64,000 bases of DNA. It comes from JAAYCI01 sp964370045. Its GTDB lineage: Bacteria > Bacillota > Clostridia > Oscillospirales > Ruminococcaceae. Under the pieces are notes generated by a model that was not told the DNA's origin, did no database searches, and saw only the letters and a list, made by a program, of their open reading frames with translations. Shown in pieces: positions 35,416-44,634 of this stretch. A program made the translations under genes and the position numbers. Numbering within the stretch: the stretch's first letter is position 1; every line of letters begins with the position of its first letter. The stretch is taken from NCBI GenBank assembly GCA_964370045.1, contig CAYJGZ010000008.1, forward strand, positions 41,293-105,292, given 5' to 3'.

Positions 35416-36714
35416 ATGAAAAAGGCGGTTCTTATTTTTGTTTCGCTAATTTTGGTATTGGGGCTATCCACTGCGGGAATTGCGCTTTACAGTTACAATA
35501 CCACAACAGAGGAGGTTGTGCCAAGCGTTAGGGTAAATATTGCGGGGCAACAGCTTAGCCCGATGGGGTATACTTGGAGCGAGCGCCTGCTTTTTGGCGT
35601 GCTTGAAAAGAGCTTCAGTAGTGAGGCGGAGCAGCCCGTGACAAATTTAGGTACATTTGAATATGGCACACTAATTGGTCTGGATTCCCCTCAAGGATAT
35701 GAGACGCACATACGATTAAGCCACGACAATACGCTGGTTTTTGATGGGGAATCAGGAAAATATACGGAGGAGCTTACCCAAAGCGAGGGAGATTATTCGC
35801 TTTACATTACGTGCGAGCGCCCAAGAAGCAGTGTAGATGAAGGCTATGGAAGATTTTACTTTCAGGCGGAGTTTTCGGTTTTGCCAGAGCCGCCCGAGCC
35901 TGCAATTTTCACAAGTGCAACCACGCTTATGCAGGGTGATATATTTGCGATAAGGTTGCATGACATTCCCGATGGTGTGACACCGATGGCTGAAACAGAC
36001 CTTGGTATGTCTAATTTTCTTCAAATGGGAGAAGGTGAATGGCTTGCGGCTATACCCATTGGCAACACCCGTGAAGTGGGCGACTACGCTGTAAAAGTGC
36101 AGGCGGGAGAGCTTGAATGGGATATGAGTGTATCTGTGCAGGAGTTTGATTTTCCTATTCAGCAGCTAACGATAGACACGAGCAGCGAGCAAATTTCTAC
36201 AGCAAGCAGTGATGCAGCAACGGCGGAATTTAACAATGTCATGTTTAGTTTGTTCCCGGTAGCGGATGAGGTGATGCACTGGGAGGGGGCGTTTACAGTG
36301 CCTGCCGAGGGGAGAATTACCACACACTTTGGTTCAATACGTATAACCAATGGAGACCCAAGCAGTGCTCGCTCACACTGGGGCATGGACATTGCGAACG
36401 CAGAGGGCACCCCGATTTACGCCCCGAATAATGGCAGGGTTATCTATGCGGACTGGCTGGATGCCACGGGCTACACGCTTGTAATAGAGCACGGTGGGGG
36501 GCTTAAAACAATTTATTTCCACCTGAGCGATATTTTTGTGCAGGTGGACGACATGGTGCAAAAGGGAGAGCATATCGCCGCCATGGGCACGACGGGATAC
36601 TCCACCGGCTCGCATCTACATTATGAGGTGCGCATAGGCGAGCAGGCGGTAAGCCCCGAGTTTTTGCATGAGGATACGGCGGGGCTGTATGCGGTACTGG
36701 CCGAGCCTGAGTAA
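35416..36714 (+). CDS. Secreted/membrane-anchored M23 peptidase
   Basis: A 432-residue protein with an N-terminal signal or anchor (KKAVLIFVSLILVLGLSTAG), a region of about 270 residues of beta-rich unknown sequence, and a C-terminal LytM/M23 zinc endopeptidase domain. The domain has HWGMDIANAEGTPIYAPNNG, with His and Asp ligands, and SHLHYEV with the HxH pair, so it should cleave peptidoglycan cross-bridges. ATG 35416 has TTTGGAGG upstream; the longer frame from 35293 starts inside the preceding terminator. TATACT at about 35358 may be its -10 box. A hairpin terminator follows. Confidence 0.9.
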   Translation: MKKAVLIFVSLILVLGLSTAGIALYSYNTTTEEVVPSVRVNIAGQQLSPMGYTWSERLLFGVLEKSFSSEAEQPVTNLGTFEYGTLIGLDSPQGYETHIRLSHDNTLVFDGESGKYTEELTQSEGDYSLYITCERPRSSVDEGYGRFYFQAEFSVLPEPPEPAIFTSATTLMQGDIFAIRLHDIPDGVTPMAETDLGMSNFLQMGEGEWLAAIPIGNTREVGDYAVKVQAGELEWDMSVSVQEFDFPIQQLTIDTSSEQISTASSDAATAEFNNVMFSLFPVADEVMHWEGAFTVPAEGRITTHFGSIRITNGDPSSARSHWGMDIANAEGTPIYAPNNGRVIYADWLDATGYTLVIEHGGGLKTIYFHLSDIFVQVDDMVQKGEHIAAMGTTGYSTGSHLHYEVRIGEQAVSPEFLHEDTAGLYAVLAEPE

Positions 36715-36778
36715 TATTTTACATCATTTCAGCATTTTTTTGAAGACTAAAGCGTAAAAATTACAAATTTTATAAATG

Positions 36779-36809
36779 CCTCACTCGCTTTTTGCGGGTG
36801 GGGATTTTT
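36779..36809 (+). terminator. Rho-independent terminator after the M23 gene
   Basis: A 10-bp stem with two G-T pairs (36779-36788 with 36794-36803), a T5 loop and ATTTTT immediately after. Confidence 0.7.
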
Positions 36810-36978
36810 GTCGTACTTTGTATCATACGCACTCGATTTGAAAATAGGTGCGGACTGTGTCGTACACAAATGCGTTTTTTGCAACAAAATGTGCCTTTTT
36901 TTACGTTTTCAACACAATATAATCGTGGGTAGTAGAGCAAGTGGGAAGACATATTAAACGTGTGAAAATAAAAAAGTG

Positions 36979-37092
36979 GGGAGTGGAGACATAGAGGTGA
37001 TTTAGAATACGCTGGGCGTAAGAAGAAGGCGCTATATCCCCCGCCGCAGGCGGGGGATATAGCAAATAAATCACCGCATTTGGACACTCCCC
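36979..37092 (+). mobile_element. Palindromic MITE-like element, copy B
   Basis: A complete 114-bp copy starting GGGAGTGGAG and ending GGACACTCCCC. The core hairpin has perfect 15-bp arms (37031-37045 and 37049-37063) and a GCA loop. The 7-bp direct repeat AAAAGTG borders it on both sides (36972-36978 and 37093-37099), a likely target-site duplication. It lies 82 bases upstream of the amino acid antiporter start, so it may separate or supply part of the gad promoter region. Confidence 0.85.
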
Positions 37093-37174
37093 AAAAGTGT
37101 ACTTATTCTATATGGAAAGGATGAAGCCAAAACACTTGCGCTATAGCTTGTACATCAAAGAGAGGAGAATCAAT

Positions 37175-38794
37175 ATGAATAACGGACAAGTATCTGCGTC
37201 GGGTGTGTCTGCTACAAGCGGTACTGCGAGCACCACCGACAAAACAGCCTCAAAAAATGTTGCGAAAAGCCTTACCCTTTTTGGCTTCTTTGCAATGACC
37301 GCCAGCATGGTAATGACCGTGTACGAGTACCCCACATTCGCCACAAGCGGCCTGCAACTGGTGTTCTTTTTGCTACTTGGGGGGCTTTTGTGGTTTTTGC
37401 CGGTGGCGCTGTGTGCGGCAGAAATGGCCACCGTGAAAGAGTGGAAAGATGGCGGCATTTTTTCGTGGGTGGGCGGAATGATGGGCGAGCGCTTTGGCTT
37501 CGCGGCCATCTTTTTCCAGTGGTTTCAAATCACCGTAGGCTTTGTCACCATGATTTACTTCATCCTCGGTGCGCTCGCCTCGGTTTTGAACTTTGATGCG
37601 CTGAACACAAACCCTGTCATAAAGCTGATAGGTGTGCTTGTCGTCTTTTGGGTGGTGACATTCTCCCAGCTTTTTGGCACACGCTTTACCGCACGCCTTG
37701 CTAAAGTGGGCTTTATTGTGGGCATAGTGATACCTGCAATCATACTTTTCGGCCTTGGGCTTGCGTACATTGTGGGTGGAAATCCCCTGCAAATAAGCTT
37801 CACCCCCTCCGCCTTTGTGCCTGACTTTAGCAAAGTAGCCACGCTGGTGGTGTTTGTCTCCTTCATACTGGCGTACATGGGTGTGGAGGCCTCCGCATCG
37901 CACATCAACGAGCTACAAAATCCAAACCGCAACTATCCGCTTGCGATGATTATCCTGATAGTAGTTGCCATAGTTCTAAACACCATAGGCGGCGTGACAG
38001 TGGCGGCGGTTATCCCACAAAATGAGCTTAGCCTTTCCTCCGGCGTTGTGCAGACGTTTGAGACGTTGTTTACCCACTTCGATTCCTCGCTCGGCTGGAT
38101 GGCAAGCGTTGTGGCGGGTATGCTTGCGCTGGGCGTTATTGCGGAGGTGAGCAGCTGGGTGGTGGGCCCCTCTCGTGGCATGTTTGCGGCGGCGCAAAAG
38201 GGGCTACTGCCTAAAGTGTTTACAAAAACCAACAAAAAAGACGTACCTGTGCCTCTTGTGCTCGTGCAGGGTCTTGTTGTCACGGTGTGGGCCATTGTGC
38301 TCACGCTGGGCGGCGGCGGCAACAACCTTTCCTTCCTCACCGCCATATCGCTCACGGTGGTAATTTACATTGTGGGATATGTGCTAATGTTCATCTCCTA
38401 CATTCGCATGATTCGCCGCAAAGATATACAGCGTAGCTACAACGTTCCCGGCGGCAAAGTCTTTAAGTACATTATCTCATTCGCAGGGCTTATTGTGTCG
38501 CTGTTTGCGCTGGGCATCAGCTTTGTGCCGCCCTCTTCCATAGCGGCAGGGGAGGACGTCACCTACATCAGCATACTTGTCATAAGCTTTATTGTCGTGC
38601 TTGTCCTGCCTTTTATCATATATCAGTTTTACGGCAAGCACCATTCCGACCCAAACTACAAGCACACTCACCTAAAGCACCACGAGCAAAACAAGTTTGC
38701 GCCGTTGTTTGCCCGAGGTGAGCACGTGATAGCGGCCCACATGCACAAAAAAGAGGATGAAACTAAAACACAAGCAATGCCACAAAACAATTAG
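37175..38794 (+). CDS. gadC: APC-family amino acid antiporter, GadC-like (glutamate:GABA)
   Basis: A 539-residue transporter of the APC superfamily with about 12 membrane segments. The first helix region (LTLFGFFAMTASMVMTVYEYPTFA) and the loop AEMATVKEWKDGGIFSWVG resemble the glutamate:GABA antiporter group. The long hydrophilic C-terminus (about residues 470-539, with several His and Lys) recalls the pH-sensing plug of GadC. Decisive context is gadB 12 bases downstream: the antiporter brings in glutamate and exports GABA, removing one cytoplasmic proton per cycle. ATG 37175 has AGAGGAG; the longer frame from 37097 is rejected. Confidence 0.9.
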   Translation: MNNGQVSASGVSATSGTASTTDKTASKNVAKSLTLFGFFAMTASMVMTVYEYPTFATSGLQLVFFLLLGGLLWFLPVALCAAEMATVKEWKDGGIFSWVGGMMGERFGFAAIFFQWFQITVGFVTMIYFILGALASVLNFDALNTNPVIKLIGVLVVFWVVTFSQLFGTRFTARLAKVGFIVGIVIPAIILFGLGLAYIVGGNPLQISFTPSAFVPDFSKVATLVVFVSFILAYMGVEASASHINELQNPNRNYPLAMIILIVVAIVLNTIGGVTVAAVIPQNELSLSSGVVQTFETLFTHFDSSLGWMASVVAGMLALGVIAEVSSWVVGPSRGMFAAAQKGLLPKVFTKTNKKDVPVPLVLVQGLVVTVWAIVLTLGGGGNNLSFLTAISLTVVIYIVGYVLMFISYIRMIRRKDIQRSYNVPGGKVFKYIISFAGLIVSLFALGISFVPPSSIAAGEDVTYISILVISFIVVLVLPFIIYQFYGKHHSDPNYKHTHLKHHEQNKFAPLFARGEHVIAAHMHKKEDETKTQAMPQNN

Positions 38795-38806
38795 GAGGAT
38801 TTTCAC

Positions 38807-40201
38807 ATGTTATTTGAGCGAAATGACAGCGAGCGTTACCTAAAGCCCATATTCGGAACAAAAGCAGAGAGCAAGGACATTCCAAAGTACCATCTTGCAA
38901 AAGAGCCTTTAGAGCCTCGTGTGGCATACAGGCTTGTGAAGGACGAGCTGCTGGACGAGGGCGTGGCACGGCAAAATTTGGCGACGTTTTGCCAGACATA
39001 CATGGAGGAGGAAGCCACTCGCCTTATGGGCGAGACGCTGGAGAAAAACGCCATTGACAAAAGCGAGTACCCACGCACCGCAGAGCTGGAAAATCGTTGC
39101 GTGAATATCCTGGCGGATTTGTGGAATGCCCCTGCCGAGCAAAACGTCATGGGTACAAGCACTGTGGGCAGTAGCGAGGCGTGTATGCTGGGCGGCATGG
39201 CGATGAAATTCCGCTGGCGCAACCGTGCCGCAAAGCTTGGCATTGACGTGAAAGCCAAAATGCCCAACCTCGTGATTTCCTCCGGCTATCAGGTGTGCTG
39301 GGAGAAGTTTTGCGTCTACTGGGATATTGAAATGCGCACAGTGCCTATGGATGCGCAAAACATGTGCCTTGACCCAAAGCGCCTTACCGAGTATATGGAC
39401 GAATACACCATAGGCGTTGTGGGTATTTTGGGCATAACATACACGGGCGAGTACGATGACATCGAGGCGCTGGACAAGGTGCTGAGCGAGTACAACAAGA
39501 CTGCAAAAATTTCGGTGCCACTGCATGTAGATGGCGCCTCCGGCGGCATGTATGCGCCGTTTATGCAGCCGCATCTAAAGTGGGATTTTCGCCTTGAGAA
39601 CGTTGTTTCCATCAACACATCAGGCCACAAATACGGCCTTGTGTACCCCGGCATAGGCTGGGTGCTGTGGCGGGATAGCGAGCATCTGCCGAGCGAGCTT
39701 GTGTTTAAGGTGAGCTATCTCGGCGGCGAAATGCCCACAATGGCCATAAACTTCAGCCGCTCCGCCTCGCAGATTATAGGGCAGTATTACAGCTTTGTGC
39801 GCTTTGGCTTTAACGGCTACAAGGAAATTCACGAGCGCACGCACGAGGTGGCGGTATTTCTTGCAAATGAAGTGGAGAAAACAGGGCTGTTTGACATGCT
39901 GAACAAGGCAAAGCACCTGCCCATTGTGTGCTACCGCCTAAAAGACACCGCAAACGTGCCCTGGACACTGTACGACCTTGCGGACCGCCTGCAGATGAAA
40001 GGCTGGCAGGTGCCTGCGTATCCACTGCCCGAAAACCTGCAGGATGTTATCATTCAGCGCTATGTTGTGCGTGCGGACTTTGGCATGAACATGGCACAGG
40101 AGTTTGCAGAGGACTTCAAACAGGCGATAGCACAGCTGAACAAGGCGCACGTTTTGGGCGAGTCAGAGCCTGAAAACAAGGTGCACGGCTTTACGCATTA
40201 G
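38807..40201 (+). CDS. gadB: Glutamate decarboxylase
   Basis: A PLP-dependent decarboxylase that converts glutamate to GABA and CO2, consuming a proton. At 464 residues it matches GadA/GadB of other bacteria in length. The PLP lysine is K275 in NTSGHKYGLVYPG, HVDGASGGMYAPF carries the cofactor-binding Asp, and MGTSTVGSSEACMLGGMAMK and YTGEYDDIEALDKVL are characteristic. The C-terminal His of KVHGFTH fits the tail that closes the active site at neutral pH in E. coli GadB. AGGAGG precedes the ATG, 12 bases after gadC, so the pair is an operon closed by a strong terminator. Confidence 0.96.
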   Translation: MLFERNDSERYLKPIFGTKAESKDIPKYHLAKEPLEPRVAYRLVKDELLDEGVARQNLATFCQTYMEEEATRLMGETLEKNAIDKSEYPRTAELENRCVNILADLWNAPAEQNVMGTSTVGSSEACMLGGMAMKFRWRNRAAKLGIDVKAKMPNLVISSGYQVCWEKFCVYWDIEMRTVPMDAQNMCLDPKRLTEYMDEYTIGVVGILGITYTGEYDDIEALDKVLSEYNKTAKISVPLHVDGASGGMYAPFMQPHLKWDFRLENVVSINTSGHKYGLVYPGIGWVLWRDSEHLPSELVFKVSYLGGEMPTMAINFSRSASQIIGQYYSFVRFGFNGYKEIHERTHEVAVFLANEVEKTGLFDMLNKAKHLPIVCYRLKDTANVPWTLYDLADRLQMKGWQVPAYPLPENLQDVIIQRYVVRADFGMNMAQEFAEDFKQAIAQLNKAHVLGESEPENKVHGFTH

Positions 40202-40236
40202 ATAAGCGTTAAGGGTGAAACCCCACTATGTGCAAA

Positions 40237-40272
40237 TATAGCCCCCACTCGTTTTGGAGAGTGGGGGCTATA
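40237..40272. terminator. Terminator after gadB
   Basis: A perfect 14-bp stem (40237-40250 with 40259-40272; GCCCCCACTC pairs with GAGTGGGGGC) and an 8-base loop. It sits between gadB and the convergent zinc-ribbon gene and could serve both. Confidence 0.85.
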
Positions 40273-40283
40273 AAATTGAAGTT

Positions 40284-40472
40284 TTACCAGTCAAACAGGC
40301 TACCTCTCTTGCCCTTTTTTGCCTTTTTGTTCGCTTCGCCGCACTTTTGGCAGTAGCCGCCGTATCTGTCGTACTCAAAGCCATCCACCACTTTTTTGCA
40401 TCCACGGCATGTTTCAAGCTGGTTTGCACGTCTTTCGTCTGCCTGCGCAGGGTCTTCAAAAAAGTTTCCCAT
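40284..40472 (-). CDS. Small zinc-ribbon-like protein, 62 residues
   Basis: An acidic-to-basic 62-residue protein with two CxxC knuckles (CRGCKK and CQKCGEANKK) 16 residues apart, a layout typical of small zinc ribbons, and a Lys-rich tail ending GKRGSLFDW. Function unknown; nucleic-acid binding or metal-dependent protein contact is possible. The longer frame starts at 40592, but ATG 40472 has AAGGAAG upstream and excludes an unrelated hydrophobic extension. A TATAAT on the minus strand at 40570-40575 may be its -10 box. Confidence 0.7.
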   Translation of the reverse strand: MGNFFEDPAQADERRANQLETCRGCKKVVDGFEYDRYGGYCQKCGEANKKAKKGKRGSLFDW

Positions 40473-40674
40473 GGGTTTACTTCCTTTCTTTTGAGGTGGC
40501 AAAATGTATACGAAACACAGTGTTGTTATGGTGGGCAATAAATTACGCGTAAGTTGTGATTTGTTGTTAATTATATAGTACAGCAAATTCAAAGGGAAGT
40601 AAAGAAAGCGCTACTTGTGTAAGCCCCCTTTCACCCCTCGCCCTCTGCCCACACTACTTGCCACAAAACACAAA

Positions 40675-40704
40675 TGTGCACGGTGAAAAGAAACACCGTG
40701 CACA
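40675..40704 (-). terminator. Terminator of the Ig-like repeat gene
   Basis: A perfect 11-bp stem (TGTGCACGGTG with CACCGTGCACA, 8-base loop); on the minus strand it is followed by TTTGTGTTTT. It lies about 95 bases after the stop of the secreted protein. Confidence 0.75.
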
Positions 40705-40797
40705 CGAGTAGTGTAAACTGTTTTTTGTCCTTGGCATCGCTAATCAGTATCAATCCAAGCGGATTTTAAGGTGGATTGTAGCACAAGCCAATCGACG

Positions 40798-42615
40798 TTA
40801 AATCCTTCTGAATATGATGGTCTTGCTATTCGCAGTAGCTCCGTTTGCGTCGGTGACCACACAGTGATACTCATTGATTATCGGAACGTCCGGAGCACCG
40901 GCAAGCGCAGTGGGTGTATAGCTGGGACTGTTTGCACCCGGAATCAAAGCATTATCCTCGTACCACTGATAGCTGTAAGAGCCTGTGCCGCCGGCGGCGG
41001 TAACTGTCAAAGCTGCAGGGGTAACATGCCAGTCGTAAGTGTATGTATCCGCATCGCTTGTGCTAAGCGTGAGCGGCTGGGTAGCAGCAATAACCTCCAC
41101 GTCGACCACCTGTGTGACACGCACATTGCGAATGTTGTTCACGATGTTGCTCACTTCGCAGGAGTAGCTCACTGTGCCAAGGGTGTCTGTGGGCGGTGTG
41201 TAGCTGGCCGCCGTTGCGCCCTCTATCGGGGTTTTTGCCACCCCGGGCACATCGCCATAAGTATACCACTGGTAGCTGAGGTTTTCGCCCTCGGCCGCCA
41301 TGGTAAGCGGGGCTGCGGTTGCCCCTTGTGTATATTGTGCGCCCTGCGGCTGGCTCGTGATGACAAGGTAGGGAAACACCTGCACTTGTGCGGTGTGTGA
41401 AACCAGATTGGGGTAGCCAGTGTCGAAACTCGCCACACATAAATAATAAAATTCGCCCACTTGGTCTGTGGGTGGGAAAAAGTGACTTTGCGTGGCACCT
41501 AGAATGAGGGTTTGGGCTACACCTTCGCTATTAGCGGTATACCACTGGTAGTACACATTATCGCTACTGCTCGTTGCTTCAATAAACAGGGAATTACTTT
41601 CATTCACAGTGTCCCCTTGCATATATAGCCTGCTGTACGTCTGCGCTGTAATGCTAGCGTTTAAATCTGCCTGAGACGAAAACACCTCCACCGAGAGGGT
41701 GGGTGAGGGGACAGAGGAACCACTGGGGGTAGACACCACACAGTAATAATAGGTGATACCTTGGTCTTGCGTAGACGGCTTGTAGGTCCTACTCGTTGCG
41801 CCGGAAATGGGCCTGCCCCCGATGTTGAAGTTCACCGTGTTTGCATACCATTGGTAGCTCAAATTGTCACCTGCGACCGTCACATACAGTTCTCTCACGT
41901 CAATTTCATGCGTGTGGCGCACATAGCGTGCATCATCTCCCCACGCTATAAACAGAATGTCGTGCCCAAAAGCACCGGAACCACCCGGATTCGGCGAAAT
42001 GACAAGGGTAAAGCCAAGCAGATGCTCACGGGCTTTAGCAAGGATATCATCCAAGTCTTCCATGGCCGTCGAAAGGTTGGTGGAAGCGGTTGTGCCCGCA
42101 CCCAACGTATCTGCTATAGTCTTTGTGTCATACGCGTCGGTGTCTTGGCCGGCATCGTCCAAAATTTTTATAATGGCCTCAATTTCGGTCAGCTGTGTTT
42201 CTACGGCATCAATGGCATCAAGCAAACTGGTGTGAACGGAGTTAGCAAACTCTAAAACCTCTTCGCCGTCCGAAAACAGAAGCTCAACGGCATCGGTGTC
42301 GTCCTCTTCAAGGGCATTTGCAATGCTGGTGGTGATGTCGCCACAGTCTTCGGTGGCTTCTGTTGCCGCCTCAATGGCCAGCTTCAGATTGTTGAGCAGG
42401 TCGTCCATTTCGGCAAAGGCATCGTTTAGTGCATCGTATTCGTCGACATAGTCCTCGGGCGTTTGCTGCATGGAGGAGGTGGGATGGGACGTACCCCAGG
42501 AGTTGCTCATGAGCGAATCTGCCGCCTGCTCGCAAGAGCTGTTTGCCATGAGCGCAAGTACCATCACCGTCAAAAGTGCAAACGAAAGAGCCTGTATGAG
42601 TCTTTTTTTAATCAT
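40798..42615 (-). CDS. Secreted protein with helical N-domain and four Ig-like repeats
   Basis: A 605-residue exported protein. The N-terminus is a signal peptide (KKRLIQALSFALLTVMVLALMA). A helical acidic region follows (about 35-185), then four Ig-like repeats, each with a YQWY tryptophan strand and a Y-x-C strand (LSYQWY, YYQWYT, LSYQWYTY, YSYQWYEDN; YYYCVVS, YYLCVAS, YSCEVS, YHCVVT). The repeats resemble bacterial Ig-like adhesion or surface modules. There is no LPxTG or other anchor at the C-terminus. ATG 42615 fits AAGG 11 bases upstream better than GTG 42624. It has its own promoter and terminator. Confidence 0.8.
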   Translation of the reverse strand: MIKKRLIQALSFALLTVMVLALMANSSCEQAADSLMSNSWGTSHPTSSMQQTPEDYVDEYDALNDAFAEMDDLLNNLKLAIEAATEATEDCGDITTSIANALEEDDTDAVELLFSDGEEVLEFANSVHTSLLDAIDAVETQLTEIEAIIKILDDAGQDTDAYDTKTIADTLGAGTTASTNLSTAMEDLDDILAKAREHLLGFTLVISPNPGGSGAFGHDILFIAWGDDARYVRHTHEIDVRELYVTVAGDNLSYQWYANTVNFNIGGRPISGATSRTYKPSTQDQGITYYYCVVSTPSGSSVPSPTLSVEVFSSQADLNASITAQTYSRLYMQGDTVNESNSLFIEATSSSDNVYYQWYTANSEGVAQTLILGATQSHFFPPTDQVGEFYYLCVASFDTGYPNLVSHTAQVQVFPYLVITSQPQGAQYTQGATAAPLTMAAEGENLSYQWYTYGDVPGVAKTPIEGATAASYTPPTDTLGTVSYSCEVSNIVNNIRNVRVTQVVDVEVIAATQPLTLSTSDADTYTYDWHVTPAALTVTAAGGTGSYSYQWYEDNALIPGANSPSYTPTALAGAPDVPIINEYHCVVTDANGATANSKTIIFRRI

Positions 42616-42724
42616 AGTTGACACATCCTTGTTTTAATTAAGCACCTGTCGTATGCAAGTGTGAAAATACACCGAATGGTAGCAAAAGGTGTATTATATA
42701 GAGGAGAACTGCATATACTATAAT

Positions 42725-42752
42725 ATTATAGCATAAAGTGATACTTTTTCAA
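42725..42752 (-). promoter_or_regulatory. Promoter of the Ig-like repeat gene
   Basis: On the minus strand TTGAAA (complement of 42747-42752) and TATAAT (complement of 42725-42730) with a 16-base spacer, giving a leader of about 100 bases before ATG 42615. It lies directly after the SLC13 gene, for which no terminator is visible. Confidence 0.6.
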
Positions 42753-42778
42753 TCTTTTTAGTGTGATTGGATGCTTTA

Positions 42779-44224
42779 TCAGCGCACGCTTGCGCCCATC
42801 GTGCTGAAATACGGCCAAAATCTCATCAAGGCCCAAACGAGAGCGGGCATCAAAACAAGCATAATCAGCGTAAGCTTAATGCCATGCTTAAACATATACC
42901 CGGGGCTAAGGCCGTACCCCACGGGGATGGCCCTGATGGAGGTGGGCAGGCAGTAGGATAGGTTCACTCCCACAGTGGCCGCCAAGATATACGGAATAGG
43001 GTTTAGGCCCATGCCCAGCGTAAGGCTTAGCACAATGGGCAGGGCAACGGCCGCCGTGGCGGTGTTGCTGGTGAAGTCGGACAAAATAACAGTGGATACC
43101 AAAATCACTAAAATAAGAAGAAACTCATTTTGGATTTGTGCGGTGTTAAGCAGCTTTCCCAAGGCCTCGGCCGCACCGCTTTGGTTGATAAGCGTGCCTG
43201 CGGCAAGGCCGCCTGCGTAGACAAAAATAAGCTCCCAGCCTATTTTCTTTTGCACCACACGCCATGCCATCAGCCGCTCGCCCGATGGCTTTCTTATAAA
43301 AAAGGAAAGTATGCCGCAGATGATAAACACATAGGCAGGCTTTAGCCCCGGCAAGGCCTCGGCGTAAAAAGAGCGTGTGAACGACAAAACAGCGGCAAGC
43401 AAAAACAGCATCAGGCAGAGCAGCTCCGCCTTGGTGGCCTTGCCAAGCTCCTTGTATTTTTGCGTGAAGTAGGCTTTGCTACCGCTTAGCTGCTCGCCCT
43501 TGGGCCTTATCGCCAAAATAAAGAGCAGGTTTGAGGCTATTAAGACCAGCATAATGGGCAAAAACTTGAGCACCCACTCGGTGTACATGAACTCTGTGCC
43601 TGTATATTGCTCGATGTACTGCACAATCACAAGGTTCATAGCGCCGCCGAGGGGGCTGGCAAGCCCGCCAATCCCCGTGCCCCACGCAATGCTCACAAGT
43701 AGCAGTGAGGCGCTTTTGCTTTGGCGAATGTCCTGTATGCCGACGTTGCGTAGCATGGACACCGCAATGGGCGTGATGGTGGCGCACACCACCGAGTTTG
43801 GCAGTACGGAAGACATCACCACCGACAGAAAAAACCAAAACGTAATCTGTGCGGTGAGAGAGGAGCCTATCATCGCCAAAAAAGTGTATGCAATGCGCTT
43901 GTCCAGCCCTATCATTTCCCACGAAACCGCAAGGATGGAGGCACCCAGTAGCAGGATAATGATTTCGGAAGCGTAGTTCGCCACAACATCCGCCATGGGG
44001 CTCATGCCGATTAGGGCATTCAGCGCAATGGGCAAAAAGCCCGTAACCGCATAGTCGATGCAGGAGCTCACCCACCAGTATGCCATCCACGCCACCGTGC
44101 CTATGGCCGCACGCATTTCGAGCGTGCCAAAAAAGCCCTGCGGCAAAAACAACACGCACAAAGCCCAAAGCAAAGGACCTATGAAAAGATGAATAATCGA
44201 GCTTTTTGAGCCTTTAGCCTGCAT
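42779..44224 (-). CDS. SLC13/DASS-family anion transporter
   Basis: A 481-residue transporter with about 12-13 membrane segments of the divalent anion:sodium symporter family (dicarboxylates, sulfate or related anions). The second conserved SNT motif is present (DFTSNTATAAVALP); the corresponding first region reads GLASPLGGAMNLV, as in several bacterial members. The substrate cannot be read. It is the last gene downstream of the acyl carrier protein, 52 bases away on the same strand, so it may be transcribed with the dlt-like cassette and possibly supply a carboxylate, though that link is inference. Confidence 0.88.
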   Translation of the reverse strand: MQAKGSKSSIIHLFIGPLLWALCVLFLPQGFFGTLEMRAAIGTVAWMAYWWVSSCIDYAVTGFLPIALNALIGMSPMADVVANYASEIIILLLGASILAVSWEMIGLDKRIAYTFLAMIGSSLTAQITFWFFLSVVMSSVLPNSVVCATITPIAVSMLRNVGIQDIRQSKSASLLLVSIAWGTGIGGLASPLGGAMNLVIVQYIEQYTGTEFMYTEWVLKFLPIMLVLIASNLLFILAIRPKGEQLSGSKAYFTQKYKELGKATKAELLCLMLFLLAAVLSFTRSFYAEALPGLKPAYVFIICGILSFFIRKPSGERLMAWRVVQKKIGWELIFVYAGGLAAGTLINQSGAAEALGKLLNTAQIQNEFLLILVILVSTVILSDFTSNTATAAVALPIVLSLTLGMGLNPIPYILAATVGVNLSYCLPTSIRAIPVGYGLSPGYMFKHGIKLTLIMLVLMPALVWALMRFWPYFSTMGASVR

Positions 44225-44276
44225 GGTTTTTCCTTGTTTTAATAGATAGTGTCGTCATGAGTGTTCACACGTTTTT

Positions 44277-44501
44277 TTACTTTAAGCTGTTTACCAAATG
44301 CACAATCTCATCTACCGAGTTCAAGTTTTGCGGCACTAAGTCCATCACATCTATTTCTATCGAAAAGGTAAAATTCAGCTCGCTCACCAGCGCAATGATG
44401 GACAGCGAGTCCAAAATGCGGCAGTCCACAAGGGCGGTTTCGCTCTCGTAGTTTACCCCGGGGCGGATGCTTTGCAAAATTTCAATGACCTGCTCTCTCA
44501 T
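44277..44501 (-). CDS. Acyl carrier protein, DltC-like
   Basis: A 74-residue carrier protein. The phosphopantetheine serine is S32 in RILDSLSIIALV, and the flanking helices (EQVIEILQSIRPGV and ELNFTFSIEIDVMDL, then VDEIVHLVNSL) match a four-helix carrier. GGAGGG precedes ATG 44501. Sequence alone does not separate D-alanyl carrier proteins from general acyl carriers; its position after an AMP-forming ligase, an SGNH protein and an MBOAT protein makes a DltC-type role likely. The longer frame from 44633 overlaps the ligase terminus and is rejected. Confidence 0.85.
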   Translation of the reverse strand: MREQVIEILQSIRPGVNYESETALVDCRILDSLSIIALVSELNFTFSIEIDVMDLVPQNLNSVDEIVHLVNSLK

Positions 44502-44634
44502 GGGTAATGTCCCTCCGTTCACAAAATAATCTCCGCTTTTTTGAGTGCGGAACAAAAGCGCAGGTTTGGTTTTTTGGTATCCACTGCCGCAAGCGGGGGA
44601 TACCGCTTTCTCCGCGCACTTGGCGTATAGCACT

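Noticed and set aside
40771..41400. Plus-strand frame of 209 codons
   Set aside because: Antisense to the Ig-like repeat gene, which has signal peptide, promoter and terminator.
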